From contig NZ_AOFQ01000046.1 in NCBI RefSeq assembly GCF_000495915.1, positions 52,487-116,486 on the forward strand: DNA of 64,000 nucleotides, written 5' to 3'. Both the position numbers and the translations under genes were made by a program. The notes beneath the pieces were generated by a model that searched no databases, was not told where the DNA came from, and saw only the letters and a program-made list of their open reading frames with translations. Shown piece by piece: positions 1 through 9,289 of the stretch. Source of the stretch: Stutzerimonas chloritidismutans AW-1. Lineage in GTDB: Bacteria > Pseudomonadota > Gammaproteobacteria > Pseudomonadales > Pseudomonadaceae. The stretch's first letter is position 1; the number at the start of each line of letters is the position of its first letter.

Positions 1-263
1 TTGGCGGTCATGAATGTTACCGGAATCCGTTCCAGGTCGATGCGCTCGCGCAATCTGAGCAGCGTCTGCGGGCCGTCCATGCCCGGCATCATCACGTCCA
101 GCAGGATGAAGTCGGGGGCGAAGGCTTCGACTTCCTCCAGCGCCTGTGCGCCAGAGGAGCAGGACAGCACCTCGTATCCGCCAACGGCCTCCAGGGCCAG
201 TTTGGTCACCGCCTGAATCGACGGATCGTCTTCAACGTGCAGGATGCGCCTTAGCTCGGCCAT
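1..263 (-). CDS. Response regulator, receiver domain (partial, cut by left edge)
   Basis: The first 87 residues of a CheY-like receiver domain are in the window; the rest lies beyond position 1. The ATG at 263 opens with MAELRRILHVEDDPSIQAV, giving the acidic pocket (E11, D12, D13). The predicted phospho-acceptor is D56 in FILLDVMMPG, and T86 lies in the FMTAK switch region. It sits 46 nt downstream of the sensor kinase on the same strand, so the two probably form one operon and a cognate pair. Whether an output domain follows cannot be seen. The receiver assignment is firm; the partner assignment is inferred from adjacency. Confidence 0.85.
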   Translation of the reverse strand, partial: MAELRRILHVEDDPSIQAVTKLALEAVGGYEVLSCSSGAQALEEVEAFAPDFILLDVMMPGMDGPQTLLRLRERIDLERIPVTFMTA

Positions 264-309
264 TGTGCCTCCGGGGGTCGTTTGCGTGCGCGTCCGCTTA
301 ACGGAAGCA

Positions 310-3273
310 TCAGGATTGATCTTGCGCCAGCGGCGCGACTGGCAGTTCGCACCAGAAACAGGCGCCTTCGCCGGGCTCGGAATCGAAACCGATCCGGCCG
401 TGCATGTGTTCGATCAGTTCCTTGCTAATGGCCAGGCCTAGCCCGGTGCCTTCCTTCTGGCGGCTGTCGGAGGAATCGGCCTGGGAGAACTTCTGGAAGA
501 TTCGTGTGTGGAATTCGGCGGCGATGCCCGGTCCCTGATCGCGTACCGAGATTCGCACCCAGTCATCGCGTCGCTCGCTGCCGAGCGTAACGGTGCCACC
601 CTGCGGCGAGAATTTGACCGCATTGGAGATGAGATTGGCCAGTACCTGCTGCAACCGGTCGTCGTCTGTCATCAGCTGCACGTCCGGCGCGGGCAGCAGC
701 TCCAGCGTGACACCGTGCTTGGCGGCATAGCCCTGATTGGCGGCGATTGCCTGTTGCAGCTGCGTCGGCAGCGCATGCGCGCGCAGGTCGAGGGTCATCT
801 TGCCGGCGACCAGCTTGTCCATGTCCAGCAGGTCGTCCACCAGGCGCCCCAGGCGCAGGCTGTTCTGGTGGGCGATGCTGATCATCTGGCGCATGTTCGG
901 TGAAGGCTCGCCCAGCGCGCCGCCGACGATCAGGCCGAGGGCACCGGAGATCGAGGTCAGTGGCGTACGCAGCTCGTGGCTGACGATGGACACCAGCTCA
1001 CTCTTCATCCGCTCGATGCGCTTGCGCTCGGTGATGTCGCGCACCAGGCCGATGAATCGGCGCTCGCCGTGGTGGTTGATCTGCGAGACGCGCAGTTCGA
1101 TGGTGAAGGTTTCGCCGGTCCGGCGCAGGGCGGTGAGTTCGCGGTTCTGCTCCAGCGCGCGAGGAATGCCGCGTCGCTCGTAGGTTTCCAGATAGCCGTC
1201 GTGGGCGGAGCGGTCCGGTTCGGGCATGAGCATCGACAGGTTGCGGCCGATGACCTCCGCGGCGCTGTAGCCGAAGATCTGTTCGGCGGCATGGTTGAAG
1301 GTTTCGATGATGCCGCGGGCGTCGATGATGATGATGGCGTCGATCACGTTGTCGATCAGCATGCTCAGGTAGCGCTCGCGCTCCTGCATCTCTTCCTTGG
1401 CCAGCGCCTGGTCGGTGACATCCCAGATGAAGCCGTCGCACCAGCCCACCGGGTCGTCGCGCTCGTGCAGTACGCGGGCCTTTTCGCGCACGTAGACGGT
1501 CCGGCCTTCGGCATTGATGAGGCGGTAGACGCCCTCGAAGGTGTCCTGCTCGGCGTGTTGCCGGGCCAGCTCGAGGTCGTCTGGGTGGATCAGGCTGGCG
1601 TAGCTGCGCACGCGGTCGCCGACGAAACCGCCGGCCGGGTAGCCGGTCAGGCGTTCGATGCCGTCGCTCAGGTAGCTCATGCGCCGACGGCCGTCGTTGC
1701 GGCAGCGGTAGACCACGCCCGGCAGGTTGCCGACCATGGCGCGGTAACGACTTTCACTCTTCTGCAGCGCGCGGGTGGCTTCCATCAGTTCGCTGATCTC
1801 GGTGACGAAGCCGTGCCAGAGCACGGTGCCGTCGGGACGTCGTTCGGCGGTGGCACGCCCCTCGGCCCAGAGCAGACCGCGTTGCGGATGCTGGATGCGG
1901 AACTCCACCGAGCCGGTTGTCGACCCAGCAGCCACACGCAGCAGTGCGGCTTTCAGGCGTGGCAGATCCTGCGGGTGAACGTGCACCAGGGCCTGGGAAG
2001 CATCTTCCAGAAGCCTCTGCGGGTCGATGCCGTACAGGTCACGTGCGCCCTCGCTGGCATAGAGGAAGGCATAGCGGCCGTTGGCGAAGCGCTTGAGCTG
2101 AAACACCACGCCGGGCAACAGGCTGGCGATCTTCTGTGCGCGGTCGAGCAGGCGCTGGCGGCGTCGGCCCTGCTGTTGCTGGCTGAACTGATGCTGCAGC
2201 TGCGCGCCGATGCGCCGTTGCAGCAGTACCGCCAGGGTCAGCAGCAACGCCTCGGCGATCAGCCAGGCCAGACTCCATTTGATCAGCAGCCGGCGCCCGG
2301 CCTGTTGGTGCTCCTGCTGCATGGCGCTGATGTCGCGCCAGACCAGCGCCGCTGCCAGCAGCGGCGCCGATGGCTGGGCCCGACGGTCGCTGTGCAGGGG
2401 AATCTGATTGAGCATATAGGTGCGGCCGTCGGCACTCAGCAGGCGCAAGGCCAGGCCGCTCTCCGGCTCGGGCAGCATGCTCTGCTGCGCCCAGTGCAGA
2501 ATCTGTGTCGCCGAATGTTCGATCAGCAGCCAGTCGCCGTCGCTGCGCAGTTGCACGCCGCTGGGGGCTTCCACGTCTGCCGCCTGCAGTGCCTGGCGAT
2601 TGACCACCAGCGCCAGCCCGGCAGCCAGCTGATCGCCCAGCTCGGGCAATTCCGGCAGCACGTTGTAGCCGACTTCCAGGGCGCCGATGATCTCGCCGGA
2701 CTCGCTGTCGGTGGCACGCAAAGGAACGATGGCGCGACTGCTGGCGCCGAGCGCATTGACCTCCATGCCGTACTGCATGCTGCCTTCGCTCATCGCGCGG
2801 CGCAGCATCGGGCGCTGCGCCGCCATTGCGTCACCGAAGCGCTCCGGTTGCTGCATGCGCAGCAGGGCGACCCCAGCGTCGCTCCAGAAGATCTGCAACT
2901 GCAACGCGCCGTGGCGTTGCATGGCGCTCCAGGCCGGGCTCAACGCGGCGCGCAGACGCTGACGTGCCAGCTCGATACGTGCATCGTCCATGGCCCGGCC
3001 ATCACGTAGCGCCGTATCGATCTGGCGAACCTGGCGCAGCACTTCGGCATTGCCGGCCAGCGCCGTGGCGACCATGTCGGCCTGCCGTCGCTGATTGAGC
3101 TGCGCGCTCTGCAGCGCCAGGCTCTGCAGTTCGCCATGGGTGTCGATTTCCAGGTGCCAGGCGGCATCGCGCGCGCGGTAGTCATTGAATGCCAGACTAC
3201 CGAACAGCAGCACGAGCAGCAGGCTGCCGAGCGTGAAGATCCAGTGCGGTGTGGTGATGCCGGCGTTCGTCAT
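310..3273 (-). CDS. Membrane-bound multi-PAS sensor histidine kinase
   Basis: About 987 residues from the ATG at 3273 (MTNAGITTPHWIFTLG), chosen because it places a hydrophobic membrane segment right at the N-terminus; the frame stays open 80 codons further upstream, but that stretch looks non-coding. Order seen: transmembrane helix (about 10-30), large periplasmic sensor region, second transmembrane helix (ending LLTLAVLLQRR), three successive PAS/PAC units, then HisKA with SHELRTPLTSISG (phospho-His about 766) and a HATPase domain with DQGPGIA and GTGLGLAIS. The signal is unknown. It presumably phosphorylates the response regulator that follows 46 nt downstream. No receiver domain is fused to it. 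Confidence 0.88.
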   Translation of the reverse strand: MTNAGITTPHWIFTLGSLLLVLLFGSLAFNDYRARDAAWHLEIDTHGELQSLALQSAQLNQRRQADMVATALAGNAEVLRQVRQIDTALRDGRAMDDARIELARQRLRAALSPAWSAMQRHGALQLQIFWSDAGVALLRMQQPERFGDAMAAQRPMLRRAMSEGSMQYGMEVNALGASSRAIVPLRATDSESGEIIGALEVGYNVLPELPELGDQLAAGLALVVNRQALQAADVEAPSGVQLRSDGDWLLIEHSATQILHWAQQSMLPEPESGLALRLLSADGRTYMLNQIPLHSDRRAQPSAPLLAAALVWRDISAMQQEHQQAGRRLLIKWSLAWLIAEALLLTLAVLLQRRIGAQLQHQFSQQQQGRRRQRLLDRAQKIASLLPGVVFQLKRFANGRYAFLYASEGARDLYGIDPQRLLEDASQALVHVHPQDLPRLKAALLRVAAGSTTGSVEFRIQHPQRGLLWAEGRATAERRPDGTVLWHGFVTEISELMEATRALQKSESRYRAMVGNLPGVVYRCRNDGRRRMSYLSDGIERLTGYPAGGFVGDRVRSYASLIHPDDLELARQHAEQDTFEGVYRLINAEGRTVYVREKARVLHERDDPVGWCDGFIWDVTDQALAKEEMQERERYLSMLIDNVIDAIIIIDARGIIETFNHAAEQIFGYSAAEVIGRNLSMLMPEPDRSAHDGYLETYERRGIPRALEQNRELTALRRTGETFTIELRVSQINHHGERRFIGLVRDITERKRIERMKSELVSIVSHELRTPLTSISGALGLIVGGALGEPSPNMRQMISIAHQNSLRLGRLVDDLLDMDKLVAGKMTLDLRAHALPTQLQQAIAANQGYAAKHGVTLELLPAPDVQLMTDDDRLQQVLANLISNAVKFSPQGGTVTLGSERRDDWVRISVRDQGPGIAAEFHTRIFQKFSQADSSDSRQKEGTGLGLAISKELIEHMHGRIGFDSEPGEGACFWCELPVAPLAQDQS

Positions 3274-3589
3274 CGGCGGGCCGGCCAGAGGCGCGAGGTG
3301 CTGCGCTCGACGTACGACGTTTGCATGAGCCGCAACTTTCCAGGGCAAAAAAGAAACAATGATAGCTCTATGCCAGTACGACCGATAGCGTCTTTCGGGA
3401 ATGCACGTCAGCATGGCGCCACGTACCGAAGCGTAGCGATTGCAGCCGAATCTGGCTAAAAAATCACCAGCTATTAGACGGTCGGTCGGGCCGTTTCCTA
3501 GACTCGCCGACACCTGGTGTTAGGCTGAAGGCAGGTGGACGCCAGCGGAGGTCGCTGGCGCACCGTTCTGCAAGAGGCACCCCGTTATT
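3274..3589. other. Divergent intergenic region, kinase / desA
   Basis: 316 nt between the divergent sensor kinase and desA. It must hold both promoters, but I see no convincing -35/-10 pair or known operator. The only clear structure is a small hairpin at 3541-3559 in the desA leader (7-bp arms GCCAGCG/CGCTGGC, 5-nt loop). The nearest purine-rich Shine-Dalgarno candidate (AAGAGG) lies 12 nt before the desA ATG, farther than usual. Confidence 0.5.
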
Positions 3590-4780
3590 ATGTGGCACAC
3601 CGGTTTACTCGACCTGTCGGTCTGGCAACTCATCGCGACCACGCTGCTGCTGACTCACGTCACCATCGTCAGCGTCACGGTCTACCTGCACCGTTACTCG
3701 GCGCACCGCTCGCTGGAGCTGAATCCGGCGCTCAAGCATTTCTTCCGCTTCTGGCTGTGGCTGACCACGGCGATGAACACCCGCGAGTGGACTGCCATCC
3801 ATCGCAAGCACCACGCCAAATGCGAGACCCCCGATGACCCGCACAGCCCGGTGCATAAGGGTCTGAGCACGGTGCTGCGCAAGGGCGCCGAGCTGTACAT
3901 GGAAGAGGGGAAGAACGAGGAAACCCTGCGCATCTACGGCAAGAACTGCCCGGACGACTGGATCGAGCGCAACCTCTATTCGCGCTTTCCCAATACCGGC
4001 ATCGTGCTGATGCTGCTGATCGACCTGGCGCTGTTCGGCGCGCTCGGCCTCACCGTGTGGGCCGTGCTGATGATCTGGATTCCGTTCTGGGCCGCCGGCG
4101 TGGTCAACGGTCTCGGTCACGCAGTCGGTTATCGCAACTTCGAATGCCGAGATGCGGCGACCAACCTCCTGCCCTGGGGCATCCTCATCGGCGGCGAGGA
4201 GCTGCACAACAACCACCACACCTATCCGAACTCGGCCAAGCTGTCGGTGCGCAAATGGGAGTTCGACATGGGCTGGGCCTGGATTCGCCTGTTCAGCCTG
4301 CTGCGGCTGGCCAAGGTCAACCGTACCGCGCCGATCGCCCACCGCATCGAGGGCAAGCAGCAGCTGGACATGGACAGCGCCATGGCGATCCTCAACAACC
4401 GTTTCCAGATCATGGCGCAGTACCGCAAGCTGGTTATCGTGCCGTTGGTGCGCCAGGAGCTTGGCCGCGCCGACGCCACGCTGCGCCATCAACTGCGCCG
4501 GGCCAAGCGACTGTTGGCGCGGGAGCCGAGTCTGCTGCAGCAGGAACAGCAGGCGCACATCGACGACATGCTGGCGCAGAGCCAGTCGCTCAAGGTGATC
4601 TACGAGAAGCGTCTGGCGCTGCAGCAGATCTGGACGCGAACCAGCTCGAACGGCCACGAAATGCTGGCGGCGATCAAGCAGTGGGTGCACGAAGCGGAGG
4701 CCAGCGGCATCCAGTCGCTGCGCGAATTCGCCGAGCATCTGCGCACCTATTCCCTGCGCCCGTCGGTCGCCATCGCCTGA
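3590..4780 (+). CDS. desA: Acyl-lipid delta-9 fatty acid desaturase (DesA type)
   Basis: 396 aa integral membrane di-iron desaturase. It introduces a double bond into acyl chains of membrane phospholipids using oxygen and an electron donor. The three histidine boxes are visible: HRYSAH (34-39), HRKHH (71-75) and HNNHH (206-210), the last preceded by GGEEL. Two hydrophobic hairpins (about 10-30 and 138-175) separate them, as usual in the family. The C-terminal about 130 residues are helical and charged. The start gives the normal N-terminus, although its ribosome-binding site is weakly spaced. The next gene (GGDEF) lies 124 nt downstream; in P. aeruginosa, too, desA sits near the agu/spu polyamine genes. 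Confidence 0.9.
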   Translation: MWHTGLLDLSVWQLIATTLLLTHVTIVSVTVYLHRYSAHRSLELNPALKHFFRFWLWLTTAMNTREWTAIHRKHHAKCETPDDPHSPVHKGLSTVLRKGAELYMEEGKNEETLRIYGKNCPDDWIERNLYSRFPNTGIVLMLLIDLALFGALGLTVWAVLMIWIPFWAAGVVNGLGHAVGYRNFECRDAATNLLPWGILIGGEELHNNHHTYPNSAKLSVRKWEFDMGWAWIRLFSLLRLAKVNRTAPIAHRIEGKQQLDMDSAMAILNNRFQIMAQYRKLVIVPLVRQELGRADATLRHQLRRAKRLLAREPSLLQQEQQAHIDDMLAQSQSLKVIYEKRLALQQIWTRTSSNGHEMLAAIKQWVHEAEASGIQSLREFAEHLRTYSLRPSVAIA

Positions 4781-4904
4781 CCTTCCATCGGCTCAAGCAC
4801 AAGGCCTGCAGCCGGCCGGAACTTTGCCTCTGGCGGGCTCTCTGAACAGCATTCTCAACATGCAGTACCGTCGCAATCGCGACGGTCGTTTCAGGAAGAA
4901 GGCT

Positions 4905-5903
4905 ATGCGGCTGGCGAGTAATCAGGGTGATTCGGGTATGGGCATGCCACCGGGCGGCGATGCGCAGACATTGCTGGCGCTGATGCATGCGCGCGCGGAG
5001 GCTGCCCGCCTAGGCGAGCGCGAGCAACTGTTCAGCACCCTGCTGGGCGGTGTCAACGCCGTGCTCTGGGCGTTCGACTGGCAGGCGCAGCGGATGATCT
5101 ACGTCAGCCCGGCCTACGAGCGCATCTTCGGTCGCTCGCCGGCCCTGCTGCTGGCCGATTACGGCGAGTGGCGCAATGCGATCTATCCGGATGACGTCGA
5201 GTTCGCGCAGAAGAGCATGCTCGCCGTGCTCGACGAGGGCGCAGTGGAAACCCGCGAGTACCGCATCATCCGTGGCGACGGGCAGTTGCGCTGGTTGAGC
5301 GACAAGTGTTTCCTCGGCCGTCGCGCCGATCGTGGCCAGGGCCCGATCATTGTCGGTATCGCCGAAGACATCACCGAGAAGAAGCAGCTCGAAGGCGAAC
5401 TGCAGCGTCTGGCCACCACCGATGTACTGACCCAGAGCAGCAACCGCCGGCACTTCTTCGAATGCGCCCGCGGCGAGTTCGAGCGGGCGCGGCAGTTTGC
5501 TTCCTCGCTGGCGTTCCTGCTGCTGGATATCGATGACTTCAAGCGCATCAACGACACCCACGGCCACCAGATGGGCGATCAGGTGCTGCAGAAGGTGGCC
5601 CGCTGCGGCGCTGCCGTGCTGCGCCAGAGCGACCTGTTCGGGCGCATCGGTGGTGAGGAATTCGCCGCGGTGCTGCCGGGCTGTCAGCCGGATCTGGCCG
5701 AACAGATCGCCGAACGCCTGCAGCGCGAGATCGAACGGGTAGTGTTTACCGCCGACAACGGCGAACGTTTCCGCGTCACCGCCAGCCTGGGCCTGACCTA
5801 CCTGAAAGCCAGCGATCCCGAGCTGAGCAGCGTGTTCGCCCGCGCCGACGCGGCGATGTATACCGCCAAGCGCCTGGGCAAGAACCAGGTGATCGTCGGC
5901 TGA
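4905..5903 (+). CDS. PAS-GGDEF diguanylate cyclase
   Basis: 332 aa, starting at the ATG at 4905 because GGAAG lies just upstream; the frame is open 27 codons further. An N-terminal PAS fold (about 40-150, ending in VGIAEDITEKKQLE) leads into a GGDEF domain. The active-site motif is GGEEF (249-253), and the RQSD inhibitory I-site (240-243) has the canonical five-residue spacing, so the enzyme should make cyclic di-GMP and be subject to product inhibition. No transmembrane segment and no EAL domain. The PAS ligand is unknown. Confidence 0.9.
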   Translation: MRLASNQGDSGMGMPPGGDAQTLLALMHARAEAARLGEREQLFSTLLGGVNAVLWAFDWQAQRMIYVSPAYERIFGRSPALLLADYGEWRNAIYPDDVEFAQKSMLAVLDEGAVETREYRIIRGDGQLRWLSDKCFLGRRADRGQGPIIVGIAEDITEKKQLEGELQRLATTDVLTQSSNRRHFFECARGEFERARQFASSLAFLLLDIDDFKRINDTHGHQMGDQVLQKVARCGAAVLRQSDLFGRIGGEEFAAVLPGCQPDLAEQIAERLQREIERVVFTADNGERFRVTASLGLTYLKASDPELSSVFARADAAMYTAKRLGKNQVIVG

Positions 5904-5930
5904 GCAGACAGGTGGGGATGTCCGATCAGC

Positions 5931-6335
5931 TCAGTTGGCCAGCTCGTCGTAACCCCGGCCGATGAACTGCAGCAGGCAGAAGCCATGGCCGAATGGATCG
6001 GCCATCAACGCCAGCTTGTGCCCGGCCTGAGCCGTTATCGGCTGTTCCAGCTGCGCGCCGTGAGTGACGGCTCTGGTGGTAGCGGCTTCGATGTCGTCGA
6101 CGACGAAGTCCAGGTGCACCGGCGTCCAGTGCCGCGCGTAGTCGCGTTGCCGAGAGCCATCGGGCGTCGCGGCGCTGCCCGCATCCTTGAGCAACAGATA
6201 GATCGGCGTCGGGCCGCCGAGCATTTCCACCGCGAAGGTGCCGAGGCGGCGGCCGACCCGTAGACCGAACACCGATCCGTAGAAGTCGACGGCCCGTTCC
6301 AAGTCGTCGACGTCGAGGTTGACCAGAAACTCCAT
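5931..6335 (-). CDS. VOC superfamily protein (glyoxalase/bleomycin resistance fold)
   Basis: 134 aa. The ATG at 6335 (MEFLVNLDVDDLERAVDFY) is preferred over one 33 nt upstream because GGGGAGG precedes it at the right distance. The typical VOC half-repeats are seen: N-terminal LVNLDVDDLERAVDFYGSVF, and a second betaalphabeta unit with PVHLDFVVDDIEAATTRAV and ADPFGHGFCLLQF. The family includes metal-dependent lyases, dioxygenases and antibiotic-binding proteins; substrate cannot be assigned. It lies 43 nt downstream of aguA on the same strand, but no functional link is evident. Confidence 0.8.
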   Translation of the reverse strand: MEFLVNLDVDDLERAVDFYGSVFGLRVGRRLGTFAVEMLGGPTPIYLLLKDAGSAATPDGSRQRDYARHWTPVHLDFVVDDIEAATTRAVTHGAQLEQPITAQAGHKLALMADPFGHGFCLLQFIGRGYDELAN

Positions 6336-6378
6336 CCAACCTCCCCTTGCCTGGCTTGGCAGGCTCAAGGCCAGCGTT

Positions 6379-7491
6379 TCAGCGCGATAGCGGTGCCGGC
6401 TGCTGCTGGGTGATGCAGTGAATATTGCCGCCGCCGAGGAGGATCTCGCGCCCTGGCACCATGACGACCCGGTGCTCCGGGAATACCTGCGCCAGGATGC
6501 GCTCGGCTTCGGCGTCCAGCGGGTCGCCGAAGGCTGGGGCGATGATGCCGCCGTTGACGATGAGGAAGTTCACGTAGCTGCCGGCCAGGCGTATCGACGG
6601 GTCGCGCGGCTGGCTGCCGTCCAGGGCGAGGACCCCGGCGCATTCTTCGGCAGTCGCATGCAGCGGGCCGGGAATCGGCATCTTGTGCACCGTCAGCGTG
6701 CGGCCCTTGGCGTCGCGAACGCTCTGCAGCACGGCCATGGCCGCCTGACAGCGCTCGAAGTTGGGGTCGTTCGCATCGTCGGTCCAGGCCAGCAGTACTT
6801 CGCCCGGGCGCACGAAGCAGCAGAAGTTGTCGACGTGGCCGTCGGTTTCATCGTTGAACAGGCCGTGCGGCAGCCAGATGATGCTATCGACCGCCAGCTG
6901 TTCCCGCAGCACGCTCTCGATTTGCTCGCGGGACAGATGCGGGTTGCGGTTGCGATTGAGCAGGCATTCCTCGGTGGTGATCAGCGTGCCCTCGCCGTCG
7001 ACGTGGATCGAGCCGCCCTCGAGCACGAAGCCCTCGGTGCGGTAGCGGTCGCAGTATTCGAGTTCGAGGATCTTGCGCGCCACTTCGTCGTCGCGCTGCC
7101 AGTCGGCATAGAGGCCGCCGTCTTCACCGCCCCAGGCATTGAACGTCCAGTCGACGCCGCGCAGGCCGCCTTGGTCGTCGATGACGAAGGTCGGCCCGGT
7201 ATCGCGCATCCAGGCGTCGTCGGTGCTCAGTTCCACCACGCGGATGCGCGGATCGTCGAGTGCCGCGCGAGCTGCGAGGTACTGCTCGGCGCTGGCGCAG
7301 ACGGTAACCGGCTCGAAGCGTGCAATGGCCTTGGCGACAGCGGTGAACGCGGCCTGCGCGGGCGCGCCGTTGTCACGCCAGTTGTCCGGGCGTTGCGGCC
7401 AGACCATCCAGGTCTGGCTGTGCGGTGCCCATTCGGCAGGCATGAAGTAGCCATCGGTACGCGGCGTGGTCGTCAGGGTGGTCATCTGCAT
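6379..7491 (-). CDS. aguA: Agmatine deiminase
   Basis: 370 aa. Hydrolyses agmatine to N-carbamoylputrescine and ammonia. Full-length member of the peptidyl-arginine-deiminase-like guanidino-modifying family: WMRDTGPTF near residue 95, the [12 protein letters not shown] block, and the C-terminal [11 protein letters not shown] holding the nucleophile (C359) and its neighbouring His. A second in-frame ATG two codons downstream ([12 protein letters not shown]) is an equally good start. It follows aguB by 59 nt on the same strand, the aguB-aguA order known in Pseudomonas. AguB then releases putrescine, which feeds the neighbouring spu genes. Confidence 0.95.
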   Translation of the reverse strand: MQMTTLTTTPRTDGYFMPAEWAPHSQTWMVWPQRPDNWRDNGAPAQAAFTAVAKAIARFEPVTVCASAEQYLAARAALDDPRIRVVELSTDDAWMRDTGPTFVIDDQGGLRGVDWTFNAWGGEDGGLYADWQRDDEVARKILELEYCDRYRTEGFVLEGGSIHVDGEGTLITTEECLLNRNRNPHLSREQIESVLREQLAVDSIIWLPHGLFNDETDGHVDNFCCFVRPGEVLLAWTDDANDPNFERCQAAMAVLQSVRDAKGRTLTVHKMPIPGPLHATAEECAGVLALDGSQPRDPSIRLAGSYVNFLIVNGGIIAPAFGDPLDAEAERILAQVFPEHRVVMVPGREILLGGGNIHCITQQQPAPLSR

Positions 7492-7550
7492 TTCTCATGA
7501 AGCGGGAAAGGACAGGCCTTTCCCGTGGTTCGTATCGGCGGGCGCGCGGC

Positions 7551-8432
7551 TCACTCTGAAGGCTGCGAGCCGTCCAGGGTCCGGATCGACCCGTAGAGAT
7601 TCGGCCGGCGATCGCGGAACACGCCCCAGGCGCTGCGGATGTGTTCGAGCTGGTCGAGATCGAACTGGTGCACCAGCACGCCCTCGCTGGTTTCGTCCAT
7701 TTCCTCGACCTTGGCCCCGAACTGGTCGGCGATGAATGACGAGCCGTAGAAGGTGATGTCGTAGCCGTCCTGCTCTTCGCGGCCGATGCGGTTGCTGGCG
7801 ATCAGCGGCATCAGGTTGGCGCCGGCATGGCCCTGCTGCACGCGCTGCCAGTGGTCGCGCGAGGTGATGTTCGGGTCGTGCGGCTCGCTGCCGATGGCGG
7901 TCGGGTAGAACAGCAGTTCGGCGCCCATCAGCGCCATGCTGCGCGCGGTTTCTGGGAACCACTGATCCCAGCAGATGGCCACGCCGATCTTGGCGTAGCG
8001 GGTGTTCCACACCTTGAAGCCGGTGTCGCCCGGGTTGAAGTAGTACTTCTCGTGGTAGCCGGGGCCATCCGGAATGTGGCTCTTGCGGTAGACGCCGAGC
8101 AGCTTGCCGTCGGCATCGATGATGGCGATGGAATTGAAGCGGGCGCGTCCGGCCAGCTCGAAGAAGCTGATCGGCAGCACCACCTGCAGTTCGGCGGCGA
8201 CCTTCTGGAAATGCTGGATGGCCGGGTTTTCCTCGACCGGCGTCGCCAGCTGCAGGTACTCGGCGTTGGGCTTCTGGCAGAAGTAGGGCGTCTCGAACAG
8301 CTCCTGAATGAGGATGATCTGCGCGCCCTTGGCGGCGGCCTCGCGCACCAGCTTGTCGGCATTGGCGATGTTGGCCTGGCTATCCCAGGAACAGGCCATC
8401 TGGGTGGCGGCAACGGTAACGACTCGGGACAT
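7551..8432 (-). CDS. aguB: N-carbamoylputrescine amidohydrolase
   Basis: 293 aa nitrilase-fold amidohydrolase converting N-carbamoylputrescine to putrescine, CO2 and ammonia. The catalytic triad fits E44 (LIQELFETPY), K117 (GVYRKSHIPDGPGYHEKYYF) and C154 (GVAICWDQWFPE). First structural gene of the aguBA operon, and immediately preceded by a 132-nt gap carrying two inverted repeats that are candidate AguR operators. Length and motifs match the family. Confidence 0.95.
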   Translation of the reverse strand: MSRVVTVAATQMACSWDSQANIANADKLVREAAAKGAQIILIQELFETPYFCQKPNAEYLQLATPVEENPAIQHFQKVAAELQVVLPISFFELAGRARFNSIAIIDADGKLLGVYRKSHIPDGPGYHEKYYFNPGDTGFKVWNTRYAKIGVAICWDQWFPETARSMALMGAELLFYPTAIGSEPHDPNITSRDHWQRVQQGHAGANLMPLIASNRIGREEQDGYDITFYGSSFIADQFGAKVEEMDETSEGVLVHQFDLDQLEHIRSAWGVFRDRRPNLYGSIRTLDGSQPSE

Positions 8433-8466
8433 GGAAACCTCGCGGCTGCAGTTGAAAGGGCGACGG

Positions 8467-8494
8467 CTATCGAAAGCGCAAATTTATTCGATAG
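8467..8494. promoter_or_regulatory. Candidate AguR operator upstream of aguB
   Basis: Perfect 8-bp inverted repeat CTATCGAA-N12-TTCGATAG, 28 nt overall, 35 nt upstream of the aguB ATG. Size and symmetry suit a TetR-family dimer site, and the TetR gene aguR is immediately upstream. The binding protein is inferred from position only. Confidence 0.55.
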
Positions 8495-8539
8495 TTATCT
8501 GGATTGATAGGGGGCTGAACGCCGATGGCAAAGAAAGGG

Positions 8540-8568
8540 CTGACCGTTTATCGATATTTATCGGTCAG
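8540..8568. promoter_or_regulatory. Second inverted repeat at the aguR 3' end
   Basis: Perfect 7-bp arms CTGACCG/CGGTCAG around a 15-nt AT-rich centre that contains TTATCGATA. It overlaps the aguR stop codon (8565-8567). No T-tract follows on the minus strand, so it is a poor intrinsic terminator. A second operator, or a weak terminator/processing hairpin, are both possible. Confidence 0.4.
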
Positions 8569-9215
8569 TGGCTCGATGTTTCCCGCTTCGGCAGGCATGG
8601 CGGCAGATACAGGCCGAGATAGGCATCGAATACACGCAGGCCTTCCTCGGCCATGCGTGGCGTCAGGCTGCCGTACAGCTGTATGGATCGAGCATAGACG
8701 CGGTCGCCGAGTTCCACGGCCATGGCGAACACATCAATGTCCTGCGGCAGAGGCGGCAGGGCGAAATGTCGCTCGAACACGGCCTGCATCGCCTGGCCGA
8801 GTTCCAGGTCCAGGCGCTGATCGGTCTGCGTCACCTCGCCGAGGCCGTGCTGCACGAGGATCAGCTGGCGGGCGGCGCTGTCCTGTTCGTAGACCCCGAG
8901 CATGCGCTGTTCGATCAGTCGCGACAGGTCGCGCCAGCTGCTCAGGCTCTGGTGATCGATGGGCTGCTCGAGGCTGTCCCTGAACGTCGCGTGCACATCG
9001 GCCGTGAGCGCCGCGAGCAATGCCGGCACTCCAGAGAAGAAGTGGTAGACGGAGGAGGGCGGAATGCCGGCGCGCTCCGCCACCGCGTACACCGATAGCG
9101 TCGCGGCGCCCTGCTCGGCGAGCAGTTCACGGGCGCTGGAGAGAATCTGGCGGATGCGCGCCTGGCTGCTGGCGCGCGGGCGGCGACTGGGCGTCGCGGG
9201 GCTGGGCTTGGTCAT
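8565..9215 (-). CDS. aguR: TetR-family regulator of agmatine catabolism
   Basis: 216 aa from the ATG at 9215 (MTKPSPATPSRRPRASS); another ATG lies 7 codons upstream. The N-terminal TetR helix-turn-helix is clear: ARELLAEQGAATLSVYAVAERAG followed by IPPSSVYHFFSG. The C-terminal half is all-helical, as expected for the ligand-binding domain. It precedes aguB-aguA on the same strand, where the Pseudomonas AguR repressor, relieved by agmatine and N-carbamoylputrescine, is located. Repressor function is inferred from that context. Confidence 0.85.
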   Translation of the reverse strand: MTKPSPATPSRRPRASSQARIRQILSSARELLAEQGAATLSVYAVAERAGIPPSSVYHFFSGVPALLAALTADVHATFRDSLEQPIDHQSLSSWRDLSRLIEQRMLGVYEQDSAARQLILVQHGLGEVTQTDQRLDLELGQAMQAVFERHFALPPLPQDIDVFAMAVELGDRVYARSIQLYGSLTPRMAEEGLRVFDAYLGLYLPPCLPKRETSSH

Positions 9216-9289
9216 CGGCCTATTTGAAGCCAGCACGGCGGCGGATGCAAACCGCCGTGGTGGTCGCCCCGCTGCACGCGGGCCTGCGG

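Noticed and set aside
976..3009. Long plus-strand open frame (677 codons) opposite the sensor kinase
   Set aside because: High-GC antisense shadow: the minus strand encodes clear PAS, HisKA and HATPase motifs, while this frame has no recognisable domain.
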